Below, piece after piece: positions 18,597 to 29,374 of a stretch of 64,000 bases of DNA (its first letter is position 1; every line of letters starts with the position of its first letter). Below the pieces are notes generated by a model that was not told the DNA's origin, did no database searches, and saw nothing but the letters and a program-made list of their open reading frames with translations. The position numbers were made by a program, and so were the translations under genes. The stretch covers positions 303,525 through 367,524 of the forward strand of contig NW_005201269.1 of NCBI RefSeq assembly GCF_000372725.1, written 5' to 3'. The stretch is from Emiliania huxleyi CCMP1516 (taxonomy: Eukaryota > Haptophyta > Isochrysidales > Noelaerhabdaceae).

Positions 18597-19266
18597 CTGT
18601 GCGACGCGCTTGCGGGGGTTCGGGGGGAGCGGATGAGCTTTCACCAGTCTCGCTGCACCGGGCAGCCGTGGAGAGAGGGGGGGGAGGGAGGGGCGGCGTT
18701 TGCATCCATTCCCCGCGCGGTGTCGGCTCTTGCTGGCCAGCGGCTGTGCTCCGCGGGCGGCAGCCGCCGCTGAGCGCTGGGGGGTAGGTGTGAGCCCATC
18801 CCTCTCTCGTCCCGTCTGACCTCTGGGCAACGGCCGTGTGGTCAAAACGTTCGTTGGCTTTTGTTGCGAATTTTATGAGCATGCTCTCTCAGAAAACTGG
18901 CCTCAGAAGCATGCACAACACACACCCTGGAGCGCTACAGCGCATCCCGCTCTCTGGCGAAACATCTCCAATGCGCAATCCGGCAATGCTACTCTACGGG
19001 AAAAGACGATAGACAGGTCTCCCTCTCTGTGTATAGACGCTTAGCGCGGGGGCCTTAGCACTCGCTTGCTTTTTTTCGCTCCAGTCCTGCGGATCTTCAT
19101 TAGTAGACCGCAGGGCTACGAAGCCTTCACACTCCAAGGGGGCTGGGGCCTTAGCTGTATAGACTGTACTGAGTACTCTGATGTTCACGTACTTCACCAG
19201 CTCTCCGCCGCGCGGAGAGAGAGCGGAGAGTCCCCCCCCCGCACGGTGACCGGTGCGCGGTGTGTC
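18597..19266. other. Intergenic between convergent genes
   Basis: It contains the dispersed repeat 19046-19150 (reverse of 7253-7372) and a C run at 19233-19240. No coding sequence supported. Confidence 0.45.
19046..19150 (-). repeat. Inverted copy of the 7253-7372 repeat
   Basis: Shares GCTTGCTTTTTTTCGCTCC, CAGTCCTGCGGATC and TTCACACTCCAAG with the first copy in reverse complement. Confidence 0.7.
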
Positions 19267-22200
19267 TCAGAGCTCCTCCACGCAAGACGCGGGGGCAGCA
19301 GGCTCGGAGGCGGCGGGCGACGCGGTGACGGCAGGCTCGGAGGCGGCGGGCGACGCGGTGACGGCAGCGGCGAGCTCGGCAGGGGCGGGTTCCGAGGCCG
19401 CGGAGGGGGCGGAGGCGGGAGCAGCGGCGGCCTGGGACGCCGCTTTTCGGGGCTTGCCGCCCGCCCGAACCTTTCGCGCCGCGGCGAACTCTGCGGCGGC
19501 GGGCGCTCGCACGATCGCGACGAGGCCGGCGGTGCCAGCAGCGGCAACAAAGTCGTGGTGCGGCTCGTTGGGACACCTATGGAGCGGGGAGGGAGAGAGG
19601 GGAGCTCAGGGGCAGCACAGTGCAGGGGAGAGAGGTGCCGATCTCAGCGCCGCGCCAGCTGAGGCGCTGCAGCGAGAGGCAGCGGCGAGTGGCCGACGTG
19701 TCGAGCTGCCTGCCCTCCCGGTGATTGGCGGCCGACGAGCCGAGGGCCACGAGCAGGGGACGCGCAGCCGCGTCGGAGGAGGCGCCGCTTCCACCGGCCC
19801 CACCCTCGCTGCCGCCGCCGACCTCACCCTCGGCGGAGGAGGAGGGCAACGCGGGGGCGGGCAGAGAGAGCTGCAGCAGCGGGCGGCTCTTCAGCTCTGA
19901 CCCCCCCGCGGCGGCCCTACGATCGACAGGGCGGCAGGTGAGCACGAGACGGGGAGGGAGACGAGCGAGCGCCGCCCCACCCGATGAGCTCCGACTCGGC
20001 GTACACATCGACTCTGCCACTCGAGGTTGCGGTGGCGATGCGGTCGCCGCCGGCCGAGGCTCGCAGCTGCCAGATGGTCGCCGGCTCGTCGCCGTCGATG
20101 CGGCCCTTCTGGATCTGCAAGCTGTGGTGCGAGCGCAGCGGAAGCACCATCCACTGAGGCTCGTCCGACCCGACGAGCAGCGACGGCGCCTGCGGGGGTG
20201 GGGAGGGCGGCGGCGCAGGGCTGTCGGAAAGTGTGGTCGCAGTGAGGGCCGAGCAATTGTGCGAGGCACAGCGAGGCTGTCCGGAAGCGTGATTGCGGTG
20301 AGGGCGGAACAATTGGAGAAGGTCTCACCAGTCGAGGTGACGCCGTCCGTCCGGCGGGCGGTTCGCAGTCGCGGGGGGGAGGGGGGGGGGGAGCGCCCAT
20401 GGGGTTTGCCCCCTCNNNNNNNNNNNNNNNNNNNNNNNNNNNNNNNNNNNNNNNNNNNNNNNNNNNNNNNNNNNNNNNNNNNNNNNNNNNNNNNNNNNNN
20501 NNNNNNNNNNNNNNNNNNNNNNNNNNNNNNNNNNNNNNNNNNNNNNNNNNNNNNNNNNNNNNNNNNNNNNNNNNNNNNNNNNNNNNNNNNNNNNNNNNNN
20601 NNNNNNNNNNNNNNNNNNNNNNNNNNNNNNNNNNNNNNNNNNNNNNNNNNNNNNNNNNNNNNNNNNNNNNNNNNNNNNNNNNNNNNNACAATATATATCC
20701 CCGTTGCGGGCTGGTGGTGGTGGTGGGTGCGCGGGTGGTGGTGGGTGGTGGTGGTGGTGGTGGTGGGTGGGTGGGTGGTGGTGGTGGTGGTGGTGGTGGT
20801 GGGTGCGGGGGGGGGGGGCGCCCATGGGGCTTGGCCGCTCGCCTCCAGTGGCAAATTGCAAGAGGCTGCGAGCGCGCCGCCGCGCGGGGTGGCGATCCCA
20901 AAAGCAGAGCCGAGGATCGCGTTGGGGGACGAGATCGCTCTTGTCCTCCCGCCGCCGCCGCCGCCGAGGTCCCAGAGCTGGACGACACCATTGGCGCGTC
21001 CGGCTGCCAGCACGCGGTAAGGCGGCTCCGGCCTCCATCCGAGGCAGAGGGGCAAGCCCGCGGCGGCGCTAGCGCGTAGCAACCGTGCCGGCGTGAGTCG
21101 GAACCAGAGTGCCACGGCGCCGCCCGACGCGGCCAGCCCAGCCTAGTGCGAGATGCTACCGTGAGCGAGAGCGAGCGGCGGGCCTTGCGCGCCGCGAGAG
21201 AGGAGGCCGACCAGATCTGCGACGCGCGGCAACGCCCACACCCGAATGGCTCCGTCGGCGCATGCCGCAGCGAGCAGCCCCATGCGGCCAAGCTCGCCCT
21301 CGCCTCCCGCGGCAGCGGCGGCGTTGCCCGAAGGGCACCACTCGAGGTCGAGCACGCCGCCGCCGTCGTGCAGGAGCTCCGCCCACCTCTCGCCGCCGCC
21401 GCCGCCGCCCGCCGCCGCCTCGGGACGGACCCTCCACAAACCGAGGGCGTTGCTGCCGCCCCGCAGCTCGTGCGTGGCGTCGCTGACGTGCGTGCCCACT
21501 GCGAGCATCTCGCTGCCGTCGGGCTCGCCGCCGTCTCGAGGCAGCCACGCGACCGCCCACACCTGCCGACACCGCTCCACCTCTCAGAAGCCGCGGCGTG
21601 GCCTTTGAGGGAGAGGCAAAGGGAGGAGGCAAAGGGCGGAGGGCAAGGGAGGCCGGGCTCGAGCTGGCCGAAGGGGGAGGCCGAGGCGGGGAGGGCCGCA
21701 CCGGTGCCCCAGTCGCGCAGAGCAGCGCGTCCGCCGCCGCGACACAGCTGCCCGCCGCCACATGGACGCGCGACTCGCCTCCGCAGTCTGCGACGATGTC
21801 GAGCGAGAGACCGGCAGCAGCAGCCGGCGCCGCAGCCGCGGTGGCAGCCGCGGTGGAAAGCGCACCGCTGCCGCCGCCGCCTGGTGGTGCGTCTCCACCC
21901 GCGTCTTCAAACGAGACGTCGCCGCGCCGCGGCATCAGGTCCGGAAGAGCTGGCGAGACGGCGGCCGCAACCGCCGACCCAGCTCCGCTCCGCGCGGCGC
22001 CCGGAGGCGGCAGCGGCCGCAATATGGGCTGCCACGTCGTTTTTCCGACGACGAGCGGGCCGCACTTCTTCTGCGGCTTGGAGGAGACCGTGGCCTTGCC
22101 CTTGCCTCGGCCGTCTTTTGGCTTCTCCTCCTCCTCGTCGTCGTCGTCGTCGTCGTCCTCGTCGTCGCTCGAGTGTTGAAATTCCTCCTCGTCGTCGTCG

Positions 22201-22889
22201 TCGCCATCGTCCACCGCCTCCATCACCGCCTCTAGGACCGCCACCTCCTCCCCCGCCGCCTCTGCTCCCGCCAGCACCGCCTCTGCCACCACTGCCTCTG
22301 CCACCACCGCCTCTGCCACCACTGCCTCTGCCACCACTGCCTCTGCCACCACCGCCTCTGCCACCACCGCCTCTGCCACCACCGCCTCTGCCACCACCGC
22401 CGCCGCCCTGCCTTCCGCCACCGCCGGCGGAGGAGGACGCAAGGCCTCATCGAGCTGTGAGCTATCGCAGCGCATGCAACGCCACTCCGAGTCATCGCCC
22501 GCCGCCAGCAGAGCCTGTAGCTGCGCCTCGCCCACGCAGGCGCCCACACACGGTGCGCACCAGCCCCAGCCGCACTCGCTGCAAAGCAACAGCGTCTCGT
22601 CCGCCTCCGATGCCCCTCCCGTGTCGAGGCCACCGCACAGGTGGCACGCCGTGTCCTCGCGGTCCTCGTCCCTGGGCCACCCGATACCCTTGTAGTACTG
22701 AATGCGGCGGCCGTGCAGCGCACAGATGGGCACCTTCAGGTCGGCGTGCCATCCAGCACCGGGCTGCGAGCAGCCTGCCACTGTACAACAGCCGAGCGGG
22801 ACTGCAGCTTGCTCGCGCTCGTTCTGAGGCACCGGCACCTCCAGGTAGTTGACGCGCTGCTTCACCCTCCGCGGCCGGCCAGGCTCCAT
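19267..22889 (-). CDS. ADD zinc finger fused to TFIIIC-like WD40 protein
   Basis: Proposed exons (minus): 22889..21702, 21562..about 21212, 21142..20843, 20189..19981, 19916..19656, 19576..19267, about 872 residues with phases that agree throughout. Residues about 30-150 match an ADD domain (ATRX/DNMT3 type): KVPICALHGRRIQYYKG, CHLCGGLD, LLLCSECGWGWCAPC and WRCMRC. Then come a VVAEA tandem repeat, an acidic tract and a WD40 propeller: VWAVAWLP (created by splicing after ATGAP), VLDLEWCPSG, MGLLAAACADGAIRVWALP, RVLAAGRANGVVQLWDL, DRIATATSSGRVDVY and LQRLSWCPNEPHHD. The order resembles the GTF3C2 subunit of TFIIIC. The last intron is GC-AG. The 653-bp intron 20190-20842 includes the assembly gap, so an extra exon there cannot be excluded. 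The end of exon 2 is uncertain. Confidence 0.72.
20416..20687. other. Assembly gap (N)
   Basis: 272 N inside the proposed long intron of the ADD-WD40 gene. The right flank is a GGT/GTGG microsatellite (20709-20810), and both flanks carry CGCCCATGGGG, so collapsed low-complexity sequence is the likely cause. Confidence 0.95.
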
Positions 22890-23470
22890 TTGGGCAGGTG
22901 AGAGTGGGTGGGTGCAGGAAGGGTCAGAGGCAGCCTCAGCACCCTCGCCCGGACCAGGTTTGTTGTTGTGTGTGTGACGGGGCATTGGGAGACCCGATCC
23001 GTTTGTTTGTATTATTAACAACGAAAGCGCTCTCAAAGAAAAAATCAAAGGCCCATGTACGGGAGTAAGGAGACACCTCCCATCCCTCCCTTTTGGCGGT
23101 CTCTGTTTTCTTGCTTTCTTTCTTAGACTCCTGAAAGCAGAAAGGGCAGCCATAACAAGGTAGCGTTCGGTCGCCAGCTCTCCAGCTCGTCGTTTGGTCA
23201 CCGAGGAGAGGGAACGAAAGCACACCTCAAACTGCAGGACGTGCATCCTGGACGCATCCCCTCCTTGTCCCACTTATCGAATTTGTGCAGGCGAGAGTAC
23301 TCGTCCGAATTCCGGCGTTTTTCATAATCTCATCCTACTACGCTACTAGTACTAAGCGCTCTGCGTGCACCCCCGTGCAGACTACCCGCGACCGCCCCGC
23401 GACTCGCCGGCGCAGTACCAGTAGGATTCCTACCTGTACGCGTCAGTACTACCTACTACCGCACGGTACC
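22890..23470. other. Intergenic, no gene seen
   Basis: Promoter side of the ADD-WD40 gene. The frame continuing upstream of its ATG has no recognisable domain. Nothing else identified. Confidence 0.4.
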
Positions 23471-23951
23471 CTGAGCCCTGGTCTGACAGCCTGACAGCAA
23501 ACCCCGGACAGCGCCTGACAGTGCCCGACAGCCTGACAGCGCTGACAGCACTTTCTCTGACAGTCTGACAGCACGTATCTGACAGCCTGACAGCAGAGCC
23601 TGACATCAGAGGTGACCCGTCGCTGTCAGGCCCTAACGTGACAGCCTGACAGCTGCCCGACAGCCCGACAGCACACAGTGGCCTGACAGCAGCGCTGACA
23701 GCCCGACAGCCCGACCAGCCCGACAGCAGCACAGACCGTACACAGGCCGTGCAGCCTCTTCTTGTGCCCCATGAGGGTATAACAAAACTATTACATGCAA
23801 AGACATGCGAGTGTGGTCCATGTAGTCATGGGATGGAAATTGGTCATGTGGATCTCTCTCCCAACCCTCCGCCCCCACCTCTGGCTCTGCGGACCCCTCT
23901 CTAGCACCGGCGGCTGTGCTACTACAAATGAAGCTACCAGCTAGCCTTCTG
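23471..23951 (+). repeat. GACAG-rich dispersed repeat, copy B
   Basis: Second copy of the block at 11951-12417, same orientation, with scattered differences and the same right boundary (TACCAGCTAGCCTTCT). It passes directly into another dispersed element at 23955. Confidence 0.8.
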
Positions 23952-23954
23952 TGG

Positions 23955-24130
23955 TGTCGGCGGTCAGTACGACCGATCAGGTCGGAGTTTTTTAATGGTT
24001 GGAGGGTCTATCTGTATGTACTCCTCGAGATCTCTCCAAGTCTGCCCTCTACTTAACCGTACTTAATCGGGAAGTTGGTGCTAGTAGAGACTAGTAGAGC
24101 CGGGCCCCGTCGTTCCGCACTGCGGCGTGG
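23955..24130 (+). repeat. Dispersed element with GGTCAGTACGACC hairpin, copy 1
   Basis: It starts TGTCGGCGGTCAGTACGACC and contains GATGGTTGGAGGGTCT-like and TCTGCCCTCTACTTAACCG sequence. Two further copies lie in the same orientation at about 45858-46050 and 57282-57505. GGTC..GACC can pair as a small stem. No coding capacity. Confidence 0.8.
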
Positions 24131-24137
24131 CGCACGG

Positions 24138-24592
24138 CGTGCGGGGCCGTCCCGTTTTGATCTCTCGGTGAGTGGGGGGCCGAGCCGCCTCAGGGTGGCG
24201 GGCGGGCGGGCGTTTTGAAAAACACAGAAAACAGAAAGCAAGAGGGGGCCCGGGGGCCCACAGGACCCCACACTGGGAGTAGAAAATACGCCCAAGGGGG
24301 TCAAGGAGGCGGCGCGGGGAAGCACAAGCTCAGCATCAGGTGAGAGCAGGAAGGATGGCGCTTAGGATCGGCTTTGAACAAGGGTTTCCAGGTTTTAGAT
24401 CAGTATTGGTGTCGGCACACATCCCCATACATGAGGTCAGCGGCGCGCAGTGCCTCTCTCGCGCAGGCTGATTTTGGCTGTTTTCGAGCTTGTTTTTGTT
24501 TTCAGACTAGGGGGCCCGGCCCCCTCAGAGGCGGCGGGCGGGCGCCCTTTCACCGAGAGATCAAAACGGGACGGCCCGGGCACGGTGCCTCC
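24138..24592. mobile_element. Small inverted-repeat element (MITE-like)
   Basis: Arms 24138-24240 and 24481-24592 are reverse complements with indels; shared words include CCGTCCCGTTTTGATCTCTC and GGCGGGCGGG. The spacer of about 240 bp has no gene. It sits directly next to the dispersed element ending near 24130. Confidence 0.6.
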
Positions 24593-24848
24593 GCCCCGCG
24601 TCCGCCGCTCCGGGGGCCCCCGCGCCCCCCGCCAGAGATGCGGAGAGAGGCTCGAGGGACGCTGCTTAGTGCTTTTGTCTGCCGCCCTCAAGCCAATGAA
24701 TTGCAATTCTTGGGCGAAAGAAAATAATCGATGCCGAAGAAGGAACTTCGGCCCTCTCACACACAACCTCGGGGGGGGGGGGGGGGGAGGCTCCGCGGAC
24801 CGCGCGGCTGCCGCCCGCGCCCCGTTCCACACCGTTGGCCCTCTCACG

Positions 24849-26857
24849 TCAGCCGTCGCCGGCCGCCGCCGGCCGCTCCGCCGCCGGCCGGTCGAGCGCG
24901 GGGAGGCGGTGGGCGGCGAGATAGAGCAGCTCGGTGAGGAAGGCGCTGAAGGCGTCCGGCGCCTCGCCGCGGTAGTCGAAGAGCACGCTCGGCCGCACCA
25001 CGCGCAGCAGGTACTGCTGCATCTCGCGCACGCGGCGCTGCGACACGTTGGCGAGCGTCGGCATGAGGCCGTCGCGCCGCAGCCGGTCGGGCGGGAGGAG
25101 GAGGACGGCGCGGTGCCACTCGATCGTCTGCTTGAAGGGCCACGCCACCTTTCCAAACTTGAGCGACGGGTAGTAGGTGTCAACCCGGACGGGGATGCAG
25201 CCGGCGGCGACGATGTAGTAGAAGCGCTGGGTGAAGCCGTCAGAGTCGCCGGTGGGGGCGACGCAAAAGGTGGTGCGCTGCATCCGGCGGATGGTCTCCA
25301 CCGTCGAGAAGGGCATCGCGTTCTCCTTGCGTGGGTCCGTCTCGTAGAGCTCGATCCTGCGCCGAGGCACACACGGAGCACGCGTCAAGTGGCGGGCGGG
25401 AGACGGCGGCGTAGCAACCGCGCGGGAGCGGGCGAGGTCTCTCCTCGGCTGGCTCGGGCAATCTCGGGTAATCTCGGGCAATCTCGGGCAATCTCGGGTA
25501 ATCTCGGGCAATCTCGGGCAATCTCGGGTCTCTCCTCGGCCGACTCGGGTCGCGGCGGTGCAGCTCCGACGCCTGCGGGGCGGCGGGGAGGCGGCGGGTC
25601 TTGCTCGGGCACCACACCGGGCACGGGCGTCACGTCCGTGTCAGACATAGTAGATGGGTGCGTGCTAGTCGACTCCTTCGGTCGGCCGGGACAGGGTTAC
25701 AAGTGCGGGGTTGGGAGTAACACTGCAGCGGCGAGCGGGCTCCTCGGTGGCACGCGCCGGACCTATCCCCCCCGGCTGCCCGCCCGCCCCCTCCCCGCCC
25801 CCGCGCCGCTCGCCTCTCGCAGCTGCCTTGCCACCTCGGAGCGGACCTTGTTCCTGCTCGGCGACGCCATCAGAAAGACTCGCGTGCTGCGCGCGCCGGC
25901 GTCCGGCTGCGCGCGGACCAGCTCTCGCGGCAGCGAGGCGAGGTACGGGATGGTGACGTCGAGCCGTGACTTGTTGCGGTAGCCCGCGCCCGTGTGCGCG
26001 AGCATCGAGCCGCCGAGCCACTTTGGCATGAACATCGAGTCGAGCGGGAAGAGAAAGAGGTGGCGGTGGGGCCAGCGCGCAAAGTGGGGCAGCGAGTCGC
26101 GTGCAAACTTGTCAAAGCTGCCAAAGAAGGCGTGGTGCGCCGGCCCGTTGACCCGCGACATGCCGTGCCCCCACCCGAGCATCGCGTTGCAGCCGAGCAG
26201 GAAGGGCACCAGAAAGACGTCGGCGCGCTCGGGCTCGCCGACGAGGGTCGCCACCTGCAGGAGCTTGGAGAAGATGGGCACATCGGTGCAGTGCGACCGC
26301 AGGTTCTCCAGGTGCGAGAAGCCCGTGTTTGGGCACGTGTCCTCACGGAGGTAAGCGCAGTTGACGTGCAGCAGCTCGCGGGCGCGACGCTCGACGTACT
26401 CGACGACCTGGCCGTGGTAAGCCCATGGGAGGCCGTACACGAAGAGACGCAGCCGCCGGCCGCGCTGCACGTCGCGACGGCACGGCAGCGGCCGCGGACC
26501 GGGCGGCAGGAAGCGCTTGAGGGCGGACTCCCGAGCGGCGTCCGCGGTCTGGGCCATGCTCGCAGTCAGGCCAATGCTGCAGGCGGTGCAGTCAGGCCTT
26601 TGCTGCCGCGAAAGCGGCTGCAAAGCTGGGACAAAGAAATGTTTCCCGGTGCGCGGTTTATAAGTCGCTCGTGTCGGCGGCGCAGAACGAGGCAGAGGAG
26701 AGCGACGCGACAGAGGAAGAAGCGACAAGGGAGAGCACGACGAGAAGGGGCCGACCGCGAGGTGGCACGAAGGTCGCAGCGAGAATCGGAGAGAGACTGC
26801 GAAGAGAGATAGGAAGAGCAAGAGGCGGACGCCCAAGGGTGGGCGACGGACGTACAT
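24849..26857 (-). CDS. Exostosin-family (GT47) glycosyltransferase
   Basis: Exon 1 (26857 or 26557 down to 25814) reads LRLFVYGLPWAYHG, CTDVPIFSKLLQVA, ERADVFLVPFLLGCNAML, WPHRHLFLFPLD and VFLMASPSRNKVR. The last exon (25356..24849) reads MQRTTFCVAPTGDSDGFTQR, FYYIVAAGCIPVRVDTYYP and FKQTIEWHRAVLLLP, the classic exostosin C-terminal signature. These enzymes are type II Golgi proteins that build glycans. The donor after exon 1 is GC (GAG/GCGAGC). Phases (0 versus 2) show that a small exon between 25813 and 25357 is missing from this model. The ATG at 26557 gives no membrane anchor; an in-frame ATG at 26857 adds 100 residues with the anchor-like VRLLLFLSLFAVSLRF, so that start is preferred, but it lies in a dispersed repeat. 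Confidence 0.78.
25467..25530 (+). repeat. 10-bp tandem array ATCTCGGG(C/T)A in an intron
   Basis: About seven tandem units of ATCTCGGGCA/ATCTCGGGTA inside the intronic stretch of the GT47 gene. Related TCTCGG arrays occur in other introns of the window. Confidence 0.85.
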
Positions 26858-26960
26858 GTAGCGCACCACACCCCTCTTCTTAAAATCCCTGTGTGGTGGC
26901 GGCGTGCCGTCGGTCCTCCCATCCCTCCCTTGGGTTGTCCGTTTTCTTTCTTTCTTTTTT
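26655..26960 (-). repeat. Dispersed repeat family (AAGGGAGGGATGGGAGGAC), copy 2
   Basis: Reverse-complement relative of 13655-13925, overlapping the likely 5' end of the GT47 gene and including a TTATAAA word (26658-26664, read on minus). It encodes the possible signal anchor of that protein. Confidence 0.75.
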
Positions 26961-27111
26961 CGTGTCGGCCATTCCGGCGTTTGATAGCTACCATTCCATC
27001 CCCCCCGCCTTCTTTCGAGGTCTCGAGATACACAAATGGCCAAACCCAAGAGATTTCTTGTTGGCTTCTAAAAATCTCTCTCTCCAAACCCAGAAAAGAA
27101 AGAAAGCCCCC

Positions 27112-27907
27112 GCGGACCAAGCTAGGGCTGGGTCGAGGACAGACACGTCCCCACCTTTGCAGGAATTTGCAAGAGCGAGGGGACAGGACACCCGTGAATG
27201 GCTTAAAGGTTAAAGCTCATGGCTTTTTAAAACACCGTCTTATCCTTTCGCCTGCGGAAATGACCGCTCCCTGGCGTGGCATATCTCGTCAACCTGCATG
27301 ATGGGGGGAACCTCGCTGCATATGAGCCGGGCCACTGCGTCGGGAGCTGCTGCCAAAGAAGGTCGAGAGCTTTGCTGAGCAGCGTGTCGTCGCTGTGTCG
27401 GCCGGAGCCGTCCACAGCCTCGCCCTCACCGCCGACGGAGCTGTCTAGAGCTGGGGCGATGGTTGGCGAGGCAAGCTGGGCCACGGCGACGAGCAGAGCC
27501 AGCCGCTGCCCAAGAAGGTCGAGGCCTTGGCTGGCCAGCACGTCGTCGCTGTGTCGGCGGGAGGCGGCCACAGCCTCGCCATCACCGCCGACGGCTCCGT
27601 CTGGAGCTGGGGCGACGGGCGTTGTGGCCAGCTGTGCCACGGCGATCAGCAGGACCAGCTGCTGCCCAAGAAGGTCGAGGCCTTTGCTGAGCAGCGCGTC
27701 GTCGCAGCCTCGGCTGGAGAGCACCACAGCCTCGCCATCACCGCCGACGGCGATGTCTGGAGCCTCTGGGGCATGGATGGACCCTGTTTTTCTTTGAGAG
27801 CGCCTTACGCCGAATAATAAAGCACGCGCGGACCAAGCTAGGGCTGGGTCGAGGACAGACACGTCCCCACCTTTGCAGGAATTTGCAAGAGCGAGGGGAC
27901 ACGGGAC
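27112..27907 (+). mobile_element. RCC1 fragment flanked by 79-bp direct repeats
   Basis: 27112-27190 and 27829-27907 are direct repeats (GCGGACCAAGCTAGGGCTGG ... CAAGAGCGAGGGGACA). Between them lies the RCC1 fragment. A continuation of the left repeat (GACACCCGTGAATGGCTTAA) recurs at about 28036-28080. The layout suggests a mobile or duplicated cassette with a captured gene piece; solo-LTR logic could also produce it. Confidence 0.55.
27341..27817 (+). pseudogene. RCC1-repeat protein fragment with internal stop
   Basis: The frame reads three RCC1-type blade units: VESFAEQRVVAVSAGAVHSL, VEALAGQHVVAVSAGGGHSL with SVWSWGDGRCGQL, and VEAFAEQRVVAASAGEHHSL. A TAG at 27446-27448 replaces the Trp codon expected in the first SWGDG unit, and the frame ends in two stops near 27815. 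There is no start and no complete propeller, so this is a captured and decayed fragment. Confidence 0.75.
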
Positions 27908-28035
27908 AGGAAAGAAAGAAAGAAAGAAAACAGACAGCCCAAGGGAGGGATGGGAGGACGGCACGCCGCCACCACACAGGGATTTTAAGGAGAGGTGTGT
28001 GGTGCGCTAGCCGTCGCCCACCCTAGGGAGTCTGC
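27906..28035 (+). repeat. Dispersed repeat family, copy 3
   Basis: GAAAGAAAGAAAG run, AAGGGAGGGATGGGAGGAC, GGGATTTTAAGG and TAGCCGTCGCCCACCC, as in 13655-13780. It lies about 100 bp upstream of the EXOSC6 start. Confidence 0.75.
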
Positions 28036-28135
28036 CTCGAGGGGACAGGACACCCGTGAATGGCTTAAAACTCATGCTTTTTTTTCGCGAGAGGGCTTCT
28101 ACACGCGTACAGTGCAGACACATATGTGTGTTTAT

Positions 28136-28948
28136 ATGCGGCGCGCCGCCCACAAGACACTCCGGCTGGTGCTCGACGAGCCGCCGCCGGTCGCCGACAC
28201 AGCGCGCTGCGACGGCCGCGGCGACGCCGAGCTCCGCCGGCTGCTTGTGCGAACAGGCGTGCTTCCCAAGGCGAGCGGCTCCGCCTACGTGGAGATGGGC
28301 GAGACCAAGGTGCTGTGCGCCATCTTTGGGCCGCAGCAGGCCGACGGCCACGACTTTCTCAGCCACGGGCGGCTCGAGTGCACCGTCAAGTTTTCCGCGT
28401 TTGCGCGCCGCACCACGGACCCGGCCGCCGCCACGACCGACGCGAGTGCCACTGCCGCTCTGTCGGCCTCGCTGTCGGCGGCGCTGAGCGGCTCGGTCCA
28501 GCTCGACCAGTACCCGAAGAGCCTCATCTGCGTGCACGCCATGGTGCTGCAGGACGGCGGCGGCGCGCTGCCCGCGCTCGTCTCGTGCGGCTCGGCCGCG
28601 CTGGCACACGCGCGGCTCAAGCTGTACGGCCTGGTCGCCGCCTGCGGCGCGGCCATTCCTGACGAGGGCAGCGGTCGAGTGCTGCTCGACCCGTCCGCGA
28701 GCGAGGAGCGCGCCGCCAGCAGCCGGCTGGTTGCGGCCACCGTGCCGGAGCTGTCGCATCTGCCGCTCCTCGAGCAGGAGGGGCGGGCGCAGTTCGAGGC
28801 GGTGGCGGCGGCGCTGCGGCACGCGCTCGGCGGCGCGGCGACCGTGCACGAGCGCATGCGTGAGGCGCTGCTCGCGGAGGGACAGACGGCCTCCTCCGCA
28901 CGCAAGCGGAGCCGCGGCGGGGGAGGGGCGGTTGACGCGGCGGCTTGA
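28136..28948 (+). CDS. EXOSC6: RNA exosome subunit MTR3/EXOSC6 (RNase PH fold)
   Basis: A single exon of 270 residues, the family's usual length. The RNase PH domain spans almost all of it: RCDGRGDAELRRLLVRTGVL, GSAYVEMGETKVLCAIFGPQ, a Thr/Ala-rich insert, QLDQYPKSLICVHAMVLQDG and LAHARLKLYGLVAACGAAIP. The sequence agrees best with the MTR3/EXOSC6 branch, whose members form the non-catalytic exosome ring and act in 3'-5' RNA decay and processing. A second in-frame ATG four codons earlier (28124) is possible. The Ala/Arg-rich tail is not conserved. Repeats reach to within about 60 bp of the start. Confidence 0.85.
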   Translation: MRRAAHKTLRLVLDEPPPVADTARCDGRGDAELRRLLVRTGVLPKASGSAYVEMGETKVLCAIFGPQQADGHDFLSHGRLECTVKFSAFARRTTDPAAATTDASATAALSASLSAALSGSVQLDQYPKSLICVHAMVLQDGGGALPALVSCGSAALAHARLKLYGLVAACGAAIPDEGSGRVLLDPSASEERAASSRLVAATVPELSHLPLLEQEGRAQFEAVAAALRHALGGAATVHERMREALLAEGQTASSARKRSRGGGGAVDAAA

Positions 28949-29374
28949 GACACACTGAGGTTTCGCTATGGCGATATCAGCTTGACGCGAGACGGTACAC
29001 GGACAAAAATGACACCGCCGCGCGCAGAGCAGACGGAAAACCGTGGCTCGGACGTTGGACCACGCACCAATCACCCCACCCCCAACCCGACCCCGGCCCA
29101 TCACGACATGACAAATCGACCGACGCACACGCGAGAGACCACCCCGCGCGATAATGCGGCAGGCAGACCGAGACGCCCCGCCCAGGGTCGCCACAGCGGA
29201 CGGCCGACCCTCCTCTATCCTCGGTACCTCGCCGCCTCGTTTGTCCCCTCCCTCCCCCCCCTGCCCCTGTCCCCCCCCGCCCCCTCTCTCTGTCTCGGTC
29301 TACACGGACTACGTCGTCGGAGAGCGCGCCACACCACCGCAACACACTCCTGAATGGCGTTGTGTGTAAACCAC
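28949..29374. other. Intergenic between convergent genes
   Basis: 426 bases between the EXOSC6 stop and the kinesin stop. C-rich stretch at 29240-29285. No gene seen. Confidence 0.45.

Noticed and set aside
20704..21072. Trp/Gly-rich frames over the GGT microsatellite
   Set aside because: Pure consequence of the GGT/GTGG repeat next to the assembly gap.
21146..22852. 568-residue plus-strand frame, Arg/Pro-rich
   Set aside because: Shadow of the ADD-WD40 gene on the minus strand.
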